Positions 1 to 5,984 of a stretch of DNA of 64,000 bases are shown one piece after another. Under the pieces are notes generated by a model. The model was not told the DNA's origin. It saw only the letters and a program-made list of their open reading frames with translations, and searched no databases. The position numbers were made by a program, and so were the translations under genes. Each line of letters starts with the position of its first letter. Positions within the stretch are counted from its first letter, which is position 1. Source of the stretch: Pseudomonas sp. GM80 (GTDB lineage Bacteria; Pseudomonadota; Gammaproteobacteria; Pseudomonadales; Pseudomonadaceae); the NCBI RefSeq assembly GCF_000282515.1, contig NZ_AKJD01000154.1, positions 17,331 through 81,330 of the forward strand. The letters are read 5' to 3'.

Positions 1-196
1 GCCGATGCCCACTTTCGGTGCGTGTCGGCTCAATCAAACCGTAGCGTCGCTCCCAGGCACGCAGCGTGACCGGGTTGACGCCGGTCAGTCGCGACACTTC
101 GCGTATCGGAAAGAGTTCTTCGCGCTCGAGCGCAACAGATACCTGCGCAGCAGGGCTTGCGTCCGTCATGACGGGCATATTGCGGTCAATGTCCAT
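1..196 (-). CDS. MerR-family transcriptional regulator (N-terminal part, cut by window edge)
   Basis: Only the first 65 codons lie in the window. After about 24 variable residues the protein reads into a MerR-type winged helix-turn-helix: FPIREVSRLTGVNPVTLRAW followed by ERRYGLIEPTRT and SGHR. This is the usual DNA-recognition helix and wing of the family, so DNA binding is well supported; the effector domain that would tell the inducer is outside the window. The ATG at 196 was chosen because the HTH follows at the normal distance. The next gene is divergent, so the 191-bp gap holds both promoters. In related Pseudomonas such a MerR gene is often linked to a photolyase gene; that is inference here. 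Confidence 0.85.
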   Translation of the reverse strand, partial: MDIDRNMPVMTDASPAAQVSVALEREELFPIREVSRLTGVNPVTLRAWERRYGLIEPTRTESGHR

Positions 197-387
197 TTGA
201 TTGAGTTGGATCCCATTCTAGCTGCAATGCCTCATTCAGGTTCAAGCGATGAAATGCGACGAAAGTCGCTGGTTAAATCGCGAAATTCAGGAATAATCCT
301 TGCTTGTAAAAACGCAGGCCACCACCCCGGCCTTCGTCTGGCGAAGCCCCTACCCGGAGCGACGCATAAGCAATACGGAGATACACA

Positions 388-957
388 ATGTCTACTTCCC
401 CCGTCACGCTGATGGTTGCGCGTCGCGTCGCCGACGGCCGCTATCAGGATCTGATGGCCTGGCTGCGCGAAGGCGAGCAACTGGCCACCGACTTTCAAGG
501 TTATCTCGGCTCTGGCGTGCTCGCTCCGCCGCCCGGCGATAACGAGTTTCAAATCATCTTCCGCTTCGTCGATGAACAGACCCTGCATGCCTGGGAGCAT
601 TCGGCTTCGCGCACGGCCTGGCTGGATCGCGGCAGCGATCTGTTTGCGCACCCGAAGGAACATCGGGTCAGCGGCATCGAAGGCTGGTTCGGTGCGGTCG
701 GTCAGCGGCCGCCACGCTGGAAACAGGCTGTAGCGATCTGGCTGGCGTTCTTCCCGGTGTCGCTGCTGTTCAACTTCGTGCTCGGCCCGCTGCTCGCTGA
801 TATGAGTCTGCTACCGCGAGTTTTTATCAGCACGCTGTGCCTGACGCCACTGATGGTTTACTTCTTTATTCCGTTGTCGACGCGGTTGCTGGCCAATTGG
901 TTGAACAGCGTTCCAGTGCGACGGTTGCCGGCGGAACCTTCTACGCAGAATCGGTGA
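388..957 (+). CDS. ABM-domain (antibiotic biosynthesis monooxygenase-like) membrane-anchored protein
   Basis: The 189-aa product has an N-terminal ferredoxin-like ABM domain (about residues 5-95; VTLMVARRVADGRYQDLMAW at the start, FRFVDEQTLHAWEHS later). It is followed by two hydrophobic segments (about 115-140 and 145-170), so the domain is probably tethered to the inner membrane with the C-terminus extended. ABM proteins range from small quinone monooxygenases to domains without shown activity, and the substrate cannot be read from sequence. It stands alone, with an 'aatacggagataca' leader, divergent from the MerR gene. The following gap carries a REP pair. Function is unknown beyond the fold. 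Confidence 0.8.
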   Translation: MSTSPVTLMVARRVADGRYQDLMAWLREGEQLATDFQGYLGSGVLAPPPGDNEFQIIFRFVDEQTLHAWEHSASRTAWLDRGSDLFAHPKEHRVSGIEGWFGAVGQRPPRWKQAVAIWLAFFPVSLLFNFVLGPLLADMSLLPRVFISTLCLTPLMVYFFIPLSTRLLANWLNSVPVRRLPAEPSTQNR

Positions 958-1042
958 AAGATCGCAGCCTCGTTGCACTCGTCAGCTCCTACAGGAATGT
1001 ACGCAATCCAGTGTAGGAGCTGCCGCAGGCTGCGATCTTTTC
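958..1042. repeat. REP inverted pair (GTAGGAGCTGCCG..GGCTGCGATC family), left arm disrupted
   Basis: Two opposed copies of the element run from 'aagatcgcagcct' to 'aggctgcgatctttt'. The left copy carries extra bases (cgttgcactcgt) between its GCAGCCT and CAGCTCCTACA parts, so it is a decayed or expanded copy. The pair lies between a stop codon and the folM start, the usual place for these elements. Confidence 0.85.
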
Positions 1043-1091
1043 AGGCACGTCGCTGTTATAGTTTTTGCTCCACCCGCGACGCGAGCCGTTC

Positions 1092-1802
1092 ATGTCCACT
1101 TCCGCAGCCCCGATCCTCATCACCGGCGCCGGCCAGCGTGTCGGTCTGCATTGCGCACAGCGTTTGCTGGAAGACGGCCATCGCGTCATTTTCACTTACC
1201 GCACTGAGCGCCCCGGCGTGCAAACGCTGCGAGACCTGGGCGCCATCGGCCTGTTCGCGGACTTCGCCAGCGAAACCGGGATTCTCGCCTTCATCGCTGA
1301 ACTGAAAAGCCATACCGACAGCCTGCGTGCCATCGTGCACAACGCCTCCGAGTGGCTGGCCGAAACGCCGGGCAGCGAGGCCGAAGCCTTCACCCGCATG
1401 GTCAACCTGCACATGCTCGCGCCCTACCTGATCAACCTGCACTGCGCCGATTTGCTCCAACGCTCGACACCGGCCGACATCATCCACATCAGCGACGACG
1501 TCACCCGCAAAGGCAGCAGCAAACACATCGGTTATTGCGCCAGCAAAGCCGGGCTCGACAGCCTGACGCTGTCCTTCGCCGCCCGCTATGCGCCGGCAAT
1601 CAAGGTCAACGGCATCGCGCCGGCCCTGCTATTGTTCAATCCCGACGACGACGCGGCGTACCGCGCCAAGGCCCTGGCGAAATCCGCGCTGGGCATCGAA
1701 CCCGGCAGCGAAGTGATCTATCAGAGCCTGCGCTATCTGCTCGACAACCCTTATGTCACCGGGACGACCCTGACCGTCAACGGCGGACGGCACGTCAAAT
1801 AA
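1092..1802 (+). CDS. folM: Dihydromonapterin reductase FolM
   Basis: This short-chain dehydrogenase makes tetrahydromonapterin from dihydromonapterin with NADPH; the family also has weak dihydrofolate reductase activity. The Rossmann motif is TGAGQRVG near residue 10 and the catalytic YxxxK is in GYCASKAGLDSL, both intact in 236 aa. The ATG at 1092 is used because it places the glycine motif at the usual distance from the N-terminus; an in-frame codon 27 bases upstream adds nine atypical residues. It is followed after 22 bases by folE and then folX, giving the conserved Pseudomonas folM-folE-folX set that makes the pterin cofactor for phenylalanine hydroxylase. Confidence 0.9.
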   Translation: MSTSAAPILITGAGQRVGLHCAQRLLEDGHRVIFTYRTERPGVQTLRDLGAIGLFADFASETGILAFIAELKSHTDSLRAIVHNASEWLAETPGSEAEAFTRMVNLHMLAPYLINLHCADLLQRSTPADIIHISDDVTRKGSSKHIGYCASKAGLDSLTLSFAARYAPAIKVNGIAPALLLFNPDDDAAYRAKALAKSALGIEPGSEVIYQSLRYLLDNPYVTGTTLTVNGGRHVK

Positions 1803-1824
1803 CGCTGCCCCGCGAGGATGTTGC

Positions 1825-2385
1825 ATGCCACTTTCCCTGCCCGAAAATTACCGCGAAATCCTCATTGGCCTCGGTGAAGATCCTGAGCGTGAAGGACTGC
1901 GCGACACCCCGGTACGTGCGGCCAAGGCCATGCAATACCTGTGTCACGGTTATGAGCAAAGCGTCGACGAGATCGTCAATGGCGCACTGTTTGCCTCCGA
2001 CAGCGACGAGATGATCATCGTCGCTGACATTGAACTGTACTCATTGTGCGAACATCATCTGCTGCCCTTCATCGGCAAGGCCCATGTGGCTTATATTCCG
2101 ACGGGCAAGGTTCTGGGATTATCGAAAATCGCGCGGCTGGTCGACATGTTCGCCCGACGCCTGCAGATTCAGGAAAACCTCACCCGGCAAATTGCCGACG
2201 CGGTGCAACAAGTCACCGACGCTGCCGGCGTCGCCGTGGTCATCGAAGCCAGGCACATGTGCATGATGATGCGCGGCGTTGAAAAACAGAATTCGACGAT
2301 GAACACCTCGGTCATGCTCGGCGCCTTCCGCGAGTCGAGCAACACCCGTCAGGAGTTCCTGCAATTGATTGGACGGAGCAAGTAA
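1825..2385 (+). CDS. folE: GTP cyclohydrolase I FolE
   Basis: This enzyme opens and recyclizes GTP to 7,8-dihydroneopterin triphosphate, the entry step of folate and monapterin synthesis. The 186-aa protein has the zinc and active-site segment LCEHHLLPFIGKAHVAYIP and the C-terminal RHMCMMMRGVEKQNS with the second zinc cysteine. The length matches the short bacterial form. Its stop codon abuts the folX start (TAAATG), so translation is coupled. Pseudomonas often carry more than one folE copy; this is the one in the pterin operon, next to the epimerase and reductase that divert its product to tetrahydromonapterin. Confidence 0.95.
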   Translation: MPLSLPENYREILIGLGEDPEREGLRDTPVRAAKAMQYLCHGYEQSVDEIVNGALFASDSDEMIIVADIELYSLCEHHLLPFIGKAHVAYIPTGKVLGLSKIARLVDMFARRLQIQENLTRQIADAVQQVTDAAGVAVVIEARHMCMMMRGVEKQNSTMNTSVMLGAFRESSNTRQEFLQLIGRSK

Positions 2386-2757
2386 ATGCCACAACTTCAA
2401 CCGGGAATGGCGCGCATCCGGGTCAAGGATTTGCGCTTGCGCACCTTTATCGGGATCAACGAGGACGAGATCCTCAACAAGCAGGATGTGCTGATCAACC
2501 TGACCATTCTGTATGCGGCCCAGGAAGCGGTGCGTGACAACGACATTGATCACGCGCTGAACTACCGCACGATCACCAAGGCGATCATCGCCCACGTCGA
2601 GGGCAACCGCTTTGCGCTGCTTGAACGCCTGACGCAGGAGTTGCTCGATCTGGTGATGAGCAACGGTTCGGTGCTGTACGCCGAAGTCGAAGTCGACAAG
2701 CCGCATGCGCTGCGATTTGCCGAATCGGTATCGATCACGCTTGCAGCGAGCCGCTAG
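2386..2757 (+). CDS. folX: Dihydroneopterin triphosphate 2'-epimerase FolX
   Basis: FolX epimerizes dihydroneopterin triphosphate to dihydromonapterin triphosphate. The 123-aa protein has the T-fold typical of the FolB/FolX family: the start RIRVKDLRLRTFIGINEDE, the DIDHALNYRTITKAI region, and VEVDKPHALRFAESVS, where FolB-like enzymes have the substrate-binding glutamate region. FolX rather than FolB is chosen because it sits directly behind folM and folE, with no gap after folE. A repeat of the AGCTTGAAGC type follows the stop and probably ends the unit. Confidence 0.9.
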   Translation: MPQLQPGMARIRVKDLRLRTFIGINEDEILNKQDVLINLTILYAAQEAVRDNDIDHALNYRTITKAIIAHVEGNRFALLERLTQELLDLVMSNGSVLYAEVEVDKPHALRFAESVSITLAASR

Positions 2758-2837
2758 CTTCAAGCTTCAAGCGGCAAGCTGTAAACTTCGGTTCACCGCC
2801 ACCCATCTTGCAGCTTGAAGCTCGTCGCTTGAAGCTG
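2756..2837. repeat. Inverted AGCTTCAAGC/GCTTGAAGC repeat between folX and DUF1244 gene
   Basis: Copies of 'agcttcaagc' on the left face 'gcagcttgaagctcgtcgcttgaagct' on the right, around a short centre. This is a different intergenic repeat class from the GCGATC type REP pairs. It overlaps the folX stop and could form a transcript-end hairpin. Confidence 0.7.
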
Positions 2838-2853
2838 TCTCGCAGAGATTCCC

Positions 2854-3150
2854 ATGAACGAGCAACAACGCCTCGAACTCGAAGCCGCCGCCTTCCGCCG
2901 GCTGGTCGCCCACCTGGACAGCCGCAAGGACGTGCAGAACATCGACCTGATGAACCTCGCCGGGTTCTGCCGCAACTGCCTGTCGAAATGGTACAAGGCC
3001 GAAGCCGACGAGCGCCAGATCGAGGTCAGCCTCGATGACGCCCGCGAAGTGGTTTACGGCATGCCGTACGCCGAGTGGAAAGCCCAATATCAGCAAGAAG
3101 CCAGCGCCGACCAGCAAGCGGCGTTCGCCAAAGGAAAAACCCATGAGTGA
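2854..3150 (+). CDS. DUF1244 family protein
   Basis: The 98-aa protein contains the family core FRRLVAHLDSRKDVQNIDLM and NLAGFCRNCLSKWYKAEADE, with the paired cysteines FCRNC, and MPYAEWKAQYQ near the C-terminus. DUF1244 proteins are small helical proteins of unknown role in proteobacteria; the conserved cysteines suggest metal or redox binding but this is not shown. Its last 8 bases overlap the start of the HopJ-family gene (ATGAGTGA), so the two are translated together, an arrangement that recurs in pseudomonads. Confidence 0.85.
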   Translation: MNEQQRLELEAAAFRRLVAHLDSRKDVQNIDLMNLAGFCRNCLSKWYKAEADERQIEVSLDDAREVVYGMPYAEWKAQYQQEASADQQAAFAKGKTHE

Positions 3151-3481
3151 CCTGAACACCCTGCGCGCCAGCCTGAAGAGCGGCGAACACGTTTTCGCCG
3201 ACACTCTGTCGTTCATTGCCGCCGGTTATGACTACCAGCCGCAGGCCTTCAACAACGGTGGCGTGGAAAACGCCGCCGGGCAGAACGAAGGTTCGTGCAA
3301 GACCCTGGGTCTGGCGCTGCTGGAGGGGCTGAGCGACGAAGAAGCGCTGCTGGCGTTTGGCGAGCATTATCGCTCGGTGGTGGCGACGCCTGAGGGCAGC
3401 GATCACGGCAATATTCGTGCTTTGATCAAACATGGTCTGGCTGGCGTGAAGTTCACCGCACAGCCCCTGACCCGCCGCTGA
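3143..3481 (+). CDS. HopJ-family protein
   Basis: The 112-aa protein matches the HopJ family (start LNTLRASLKSGEHVFADTLS, then IAAGYDYQPQAFNNGGVENA and a conserved C-terminal helix). The name comes from a P. syringae type III effector screen, but the family is widespread in bacteria and plants without type III secretion, so a housekeeping role is more likely here. The internal ATG at 3143 is used because it overlaps the DUF1244 stop and gives the normal family N-terminus; an upstream in-frame ATG lies wholly inside the DUF1244 gene. No type III promoter element was seen. Confidence 0.85.
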   Translation: MSDLNTLRASLKSGEHVFADTLSFIAAGYDYQPQAFNNGGVENAAGQNEGSCKTLGLALLEGLSDEEALLAFGEHYRSVVATPEGSDHGNIRALIKHGLAGVKFTAQPLTRR

Positions 3482-3484
3482 TCA

Positions 3485-3628
3485 AGATCAAAAGATCGCA
3501 GCCTTCGGCACCGTGATCGTTCCCACGCTCCGCGTGGGAATGCAGCCGGGGACGCTCCGCGTCCCATCGGACGCAGAGCGTCCAGATGAGGCATTCCCAC
3601 GCAGAGCGTGGGAACGATCATCACGTAG
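3485..3628. repeat. Composite REP region (GCAGCCTTCGGCA fragment plus GTTCCCACGCTCCGCGTGGGAA inverted array)
   Basis: A partial 'aaaagatcgcagccttcggca' element is followed by an array of inverted hairpins: gttcccacgctccgcgtggg, gacgctccgcgtcc, gacgcagagcgtcc and cccacgcagagcgtgggaac. The outer arms pair over about 105 bases, giving a nested hairpin. It fills the gap between the HopJ-family gene and the shared terminator. Confidence 0.85.
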
Positions 3629-3639
3629 CTGAAACTCCG

Positions 3640-3681
3640 GGCACAAAAAAACCGGCCAATCTGGCCGGTTTTTTTGTGCCT
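3640..3681. terminator. Bidirectional intrinsic terminator (HopJ-family gene / trxB)
   Basis: The stem AACCGGCCA-ATC-TGGCCGGTT is flanked by an A-run on the left and a T-run on the right, with outer GGCACAAA/TTTGTGCC pairing. It can stop transcription from the upstream plus-strand genes and from trxB on the minus strand. Confidence 0.9.
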
Positions 3682-3687
3682 GCGATC

Positions 3688-4650
3688 TTAGAACGAAGCG
3701 TTCTGCAGACCGTCCAGGTAACGCTCGGTGTCGAGTGCCGCCATGCAACCGGCGCCGGCCGAGGTGATGGCCTGGCGGTAAACGTGGTCAGCCACGTCAC
3801 CGGCGGCGAAGATGCCTTCGACGCTGGTCGCAGTAGCGTTGCCGTCACGGCCGCCCTGCACCACCAGATAACCGTCTTTGAGGGTCAACTGGCCTTCGAA
3901 CAGCGAAGTGTTCGGGGTGTGGCCGATGGCGATGAACACGCCGTCAACGGTGATTTCGTCGAAGCTGCCATCGTTGTTCTTCAGACGCGCACCGGTCACG
4001 CCCATGTTGTCGCCCAGTACTTCGTCGAGAGTGGCGTTCAACTTGAGGATGATCTTGCCTTCGGCGACGCGAGCGTTGAGCTTGTCGATCAGGATCTTCT
4101 CGGCGCGGAAGGTTTCGCGACGGTGGATCAGGGTCACGGTGCTGGCGATGTTGGCCAGGTACAGCGCCTCTTCAACAGCAGTGTTGCCGCCGCCAACCAC
4201 AGCCACTGGCTTGTTGCGATAGAAGAAACCGTCGCAGGTCGCGCAGGCCGAAACGCCTTTGCCCATGAACGTTTCTTCCGACGGCAGGCCCAGGTAGCGA
4301 GCGCTGGCGCCGGTGGCGATGATCAGGGCGTCGCAGGTGTAAGTCGCGCTGTCGCCGGTCAGGGTGTACGGCTTGGCAGCGAAGTCGACGGCGTTGATGT
4401 GATCAAACACGATCTCGGTTTCAAAACGCTCGGCGTGCTCGCGCATGCGCTCCATCAGCACTGGGCCGGTCAGACCATGGACGTCACCCGGCCAGTTGTC
4501 GACTTCGGTGGTGGTGGTCAACTGACCGCCAGCCTGCATGCCGGTGATCAGCAGTGGCTTGAGGTTGGCACGGGCCGCGTATACCGCAGCGCTGTAACCG
4601 GCAGGGCCGGAACCGAGAATAATCACTCGCGAATGACGGACTTCAGACAT
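3688..4650 (-). CDS. trxB: Thioredoxin reductase TrxB
   Basis: This FAD enzyme passes electrons from NADPH to thioredoxin. The 320-aa protein has the FAD motif GSGPAGYSAA (about residues 13-22), the redox CATC pair C136/C139 in ACATCDGFFY, the NADPH motif VVGGGNTAVEEA just after it, and the C-terminal GIFAAGDVADHVYRQ FAD segment. All key residues are present. It reads toward the shared terminator. In related Pseudomonas trxB commonly sits near cysZ; here the two are about 18.5 kb apart, which marks the intervening block as an insertion. The promoter should lie in the long gap upstream. Confidence 0.97.
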   Translation of the reverse strand: MSEVRHSRVIILGSGPAGYSAAVYAARANLKPLLITGMQAGGQLTTTTEVDNWPGDVHGLTGPVLMERMREHAERFETEIVFDHINAVDFAAKPYTLTGDSATYTCDALIIATGASARYLGLPSEETFMGKGVSACATCDGFFYRNKPVAVVGGGNTAVEEALYLANIASTVTLIHRRETFRAEKILIDKLNARVAEGKIILKLNATLDEVLGDNMGVTGARLKNNDGSFDEITVDGVFIAIGHTPNTSLFEGQLTLKDGYLVVQGGRDGNATATSVEGIFAAGDVADHVYRQAITSAGAGCMAALDTERYLDGLQNASF

Positions 4651-5065
4651 GACCTGCTCCTGTTGACCGGGCCGAAAGACAGACCCGGATCGCCGGACTG
4701 CCGGCGAGAATAAAAAAGGACTGTGGATGACCTTGGGGAAGGCGTGAGCTCGACAGTCCTGTAAAAAGTTGGGTGCAGCGTATCGAGGGGGGCAAGATTA
4801 AGGAAATACGGTTTAACAATCCAGCTCATAGGTCGACTCTATGCCGACGCACTGACGAGCTGAACGTCCGGCGATCCGAATCACTCCTCCACGCCGACAG
4901 CGTATTTTGCCGACTGCTGCGTTTAACGTTGGCAGCTCTCGGCAAAAATCGCTTGCTGGGGATAACTCGGACACTACAAAAAAATCACTTCTCTTAAAGG
5001 GAAAAACTTCCGGATTCCAGTACCTCAATTTCCCTGTAATTTTAATAGCCACTATATAGCCATGA

Positions 5066-5083
5066 TGCGCAAGAAGTTGCGCA
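5066..5083. promoter_or_regulatory. Distal copy of the TGCGCAA-N4-TTGCGCA dyad (probable activator site)
   Basis: The 18-mer tgcgcaagaagttgcgca has 7-bp arms around GAAG. It is identical to the unit that occurs twice, in opposed orientation, about 80 bases downstream. Its centre is about 200 bases upstream of the sigma-54-like promoter of hcp, a normal distance for an enhancer-binding protein. Confidence 0.55.
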
Positions 5084-5145
5084 ACTGCCCATAATAAAAC
5101 ACCCGCCAAAACCGCTACAGACCTTACAGCCAAAGGCCTGCAGCC

Positions 5146-5191
5146 AAGTGCGCAAGAAGTTGCGCAGTACTGCGCAACTTCTTGCGCACTT
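5146..5191. promoter_or_regulatory. 46-bp perfect palindrome made of two opposed 18-bp dyads (probable enhancer site)
   Basis: The palindrome is exact from AAGTGCGCAAG to its mirror CTTGCGCACTT, centred on AGT|ACT. It consists of one TGCGCAAGAAGTTGCGCA and one reverse copy, with a third copy upstream. Its centre is about 108 bases before the -24 element of the sigma-54-like promoter. Such paired dyads at -100 to -200 are typical of enhancer-binding-protein sites. It is not followed by a T-run, and no gene ends just before it, so a terminator is unlikely. Confidence 0.6.
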
Positions 5192-5274
5192 TCCGCGGTT
5201 TTTCCGTGTCCAACTAATCTGCATGGATGAGGTACTTCACTTAAATCCTTGATCCGAAATGACTATCGAATCAC

Positions 5275-5290
5275 TGGCATGAAAGTTGAT
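5275..5290 (+). promoter_or_regulatory. Sigma-54-like -24/-12 promoter of hcp
   Basis: TGGCATGAAAGTTGAT fits the -24/-12 pattern TGGCACG-N4-TTGCW at all fixed positions but two (T for C in the -24 box, A for C in the -12 box), with exact spacing. Transcription would start near 5301, leaving a 60-base leader with a 7-bp hairpin before the ribosome site. Pseudomonas hcp/vgrG units are known to use RpoN with dedicated activators, which supports the call; the missing -12 C is the main doubt. Confidence 0.55.
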
Positions 5291-5360
5291 ATCTCAGAAC
5301 TTACACGGACAGGCAATCGTGCCTGTTTAACGTGTCATTTCAAGCAAGGAGAGCATTCCC

Positions 5361-5876
5361 ATGGCAACACCAGCGTACATGTCGGTCACTGGCGAAAAAC
5401 AAGGTCTGATCACCGCCGGCGCGTTCACCGCCGACTCGGTTGGCAACACCTTTCAGGAAGGCCACGAAGACCAGGTCATGGTTCAGGCTTTTACCCACGA
5501 CGTGATCATCCCGCGTGACCCGCAATCCGGTCAGCCAACCGGCCAACGCGTGCACAAACCAGTTGTGATCACCAAGGTCTACGACAAGGCTTCGCCGCTG
5601 CTGCAAGCTGCTCTGACTTCGGGCGAGCGCATGAGCGAAATCGTTATCCAGTGGTACCGCACTTCCGCTCAAGGCACCCAAGAGCACTACTACACCACCA
5701 AACTGGAAGACGCGATCATCGTCGCCATCAACAACAAAATGCACAACTGCCAGGACCCGGGCAACGCGCACTTCACGCACCTGGAAGAAGTGCAGTTCAC
5801 CTACCGCAAAATCACCTGGACCCACGAAGTATCCGGTACTTCGGGTTCCGATGACTGGCGTGCTCCAGTCGTTTAA
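5361..5876 (+). CDS. hcp: Type VI secretion tube protein Hcp (orphan copy)
   Basis: Hcp hexamers stack to form the inner tube of the type VI secretion system and chaperone small effectors. The 171-aa protein starts MATPAYMSVTGEKQGLITAG, has the FQEGHEDQVMVQAF and the VVITKVYDKASPLL segments, and ends in the usual ITWTHEVSGTSGSDDW region of the Hcp2/HcpA-C class. A strong AAGGAG site precedes the ATG. It is followed by vgrG after 108 bases that contain a hairpin. No tss structural genes are in the window, so the apparatus must be encoded elsewhere. Control by RpoN is likely from the upstream sites. Confidence 0.95.
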   Translation: MATPAYMSVTGEKQGLITAGAFTADSVGNTFQEGHEDQVMVQAFTHDVIIPRDPQSGQPTGQRVHKPVVITKVYDKASPLLQAALTSGERMSEIVIQWYRTSAQGTQEHYYTTKLEDAIIVAINNKMHNCQDPGNAHFTHLEEVQFTYRKITWTHEVSGTSGSDDWRAPVV

Positions 5877-5894
5877 TCACGGCTGATCGCTTCA

Positions 5895-5923
5895 CACATC
5901 GACCAGCCTTGCTGGTCGATGTG
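5895..5923 (+). terminator. Hairpin between hcp and vgrG (attenuator without T-run)
   Basis: A 13-bp perfect stem, cacatcgaccagc with its mirror gctggtcgatgtg, closes a 3-base loop. No T-run follows, so it is more likely a partial terminator or a 3' stabilizer of the hcp transcript. That would fit the large excess of Hcp over VgrG needed by the machine. Confidence 0.6.
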
Positions 5924-5984
5924 ACGGATGTCTTGCAGCGTTGATGGGCGGGCCCTCTTTCTCACCTGACCAAGGAACAGTCCA

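Larger units (their letters stand above)
4651..5360. other. 710-bp gene-free region between trxB and hcp
   Basis: No convincing gene is seen: short open frames here lack family motifs and ribosome sites. The trxB-proximal part should hold the trxB promoter. The centre (about 4930-5065) is AT-richer than its surroundings. The hcp-proximal part holds three copies of an 18-bp dyad, a sigma-54-like promoter and a leader hairpin (acaggca-atcg-tgcctgt, 5309-5326), each listed separately. The region also marks the left border of the accessory block. Confidence 0.7.

Noticed and set aside
3143..3481. HopJ-family gene as a sign of type III secretion
   Set aside because: The family is widespread outside type III systems, no hrp-type promoter or chaperone gene is near, and it is coupled to a DUF1244 gene.
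3485..3628. Possible CRISPR-like array
   Set aside because: The repeats are palindromic hairpins with variable spacing and no unique spacers or cas genes; they are REP-type elements.
4813..5224. Short open frames in the trxB-hcp gap
   Set aside because: No ribosome sites or family features; one runs straight through the dyad elements upstream of hcp.
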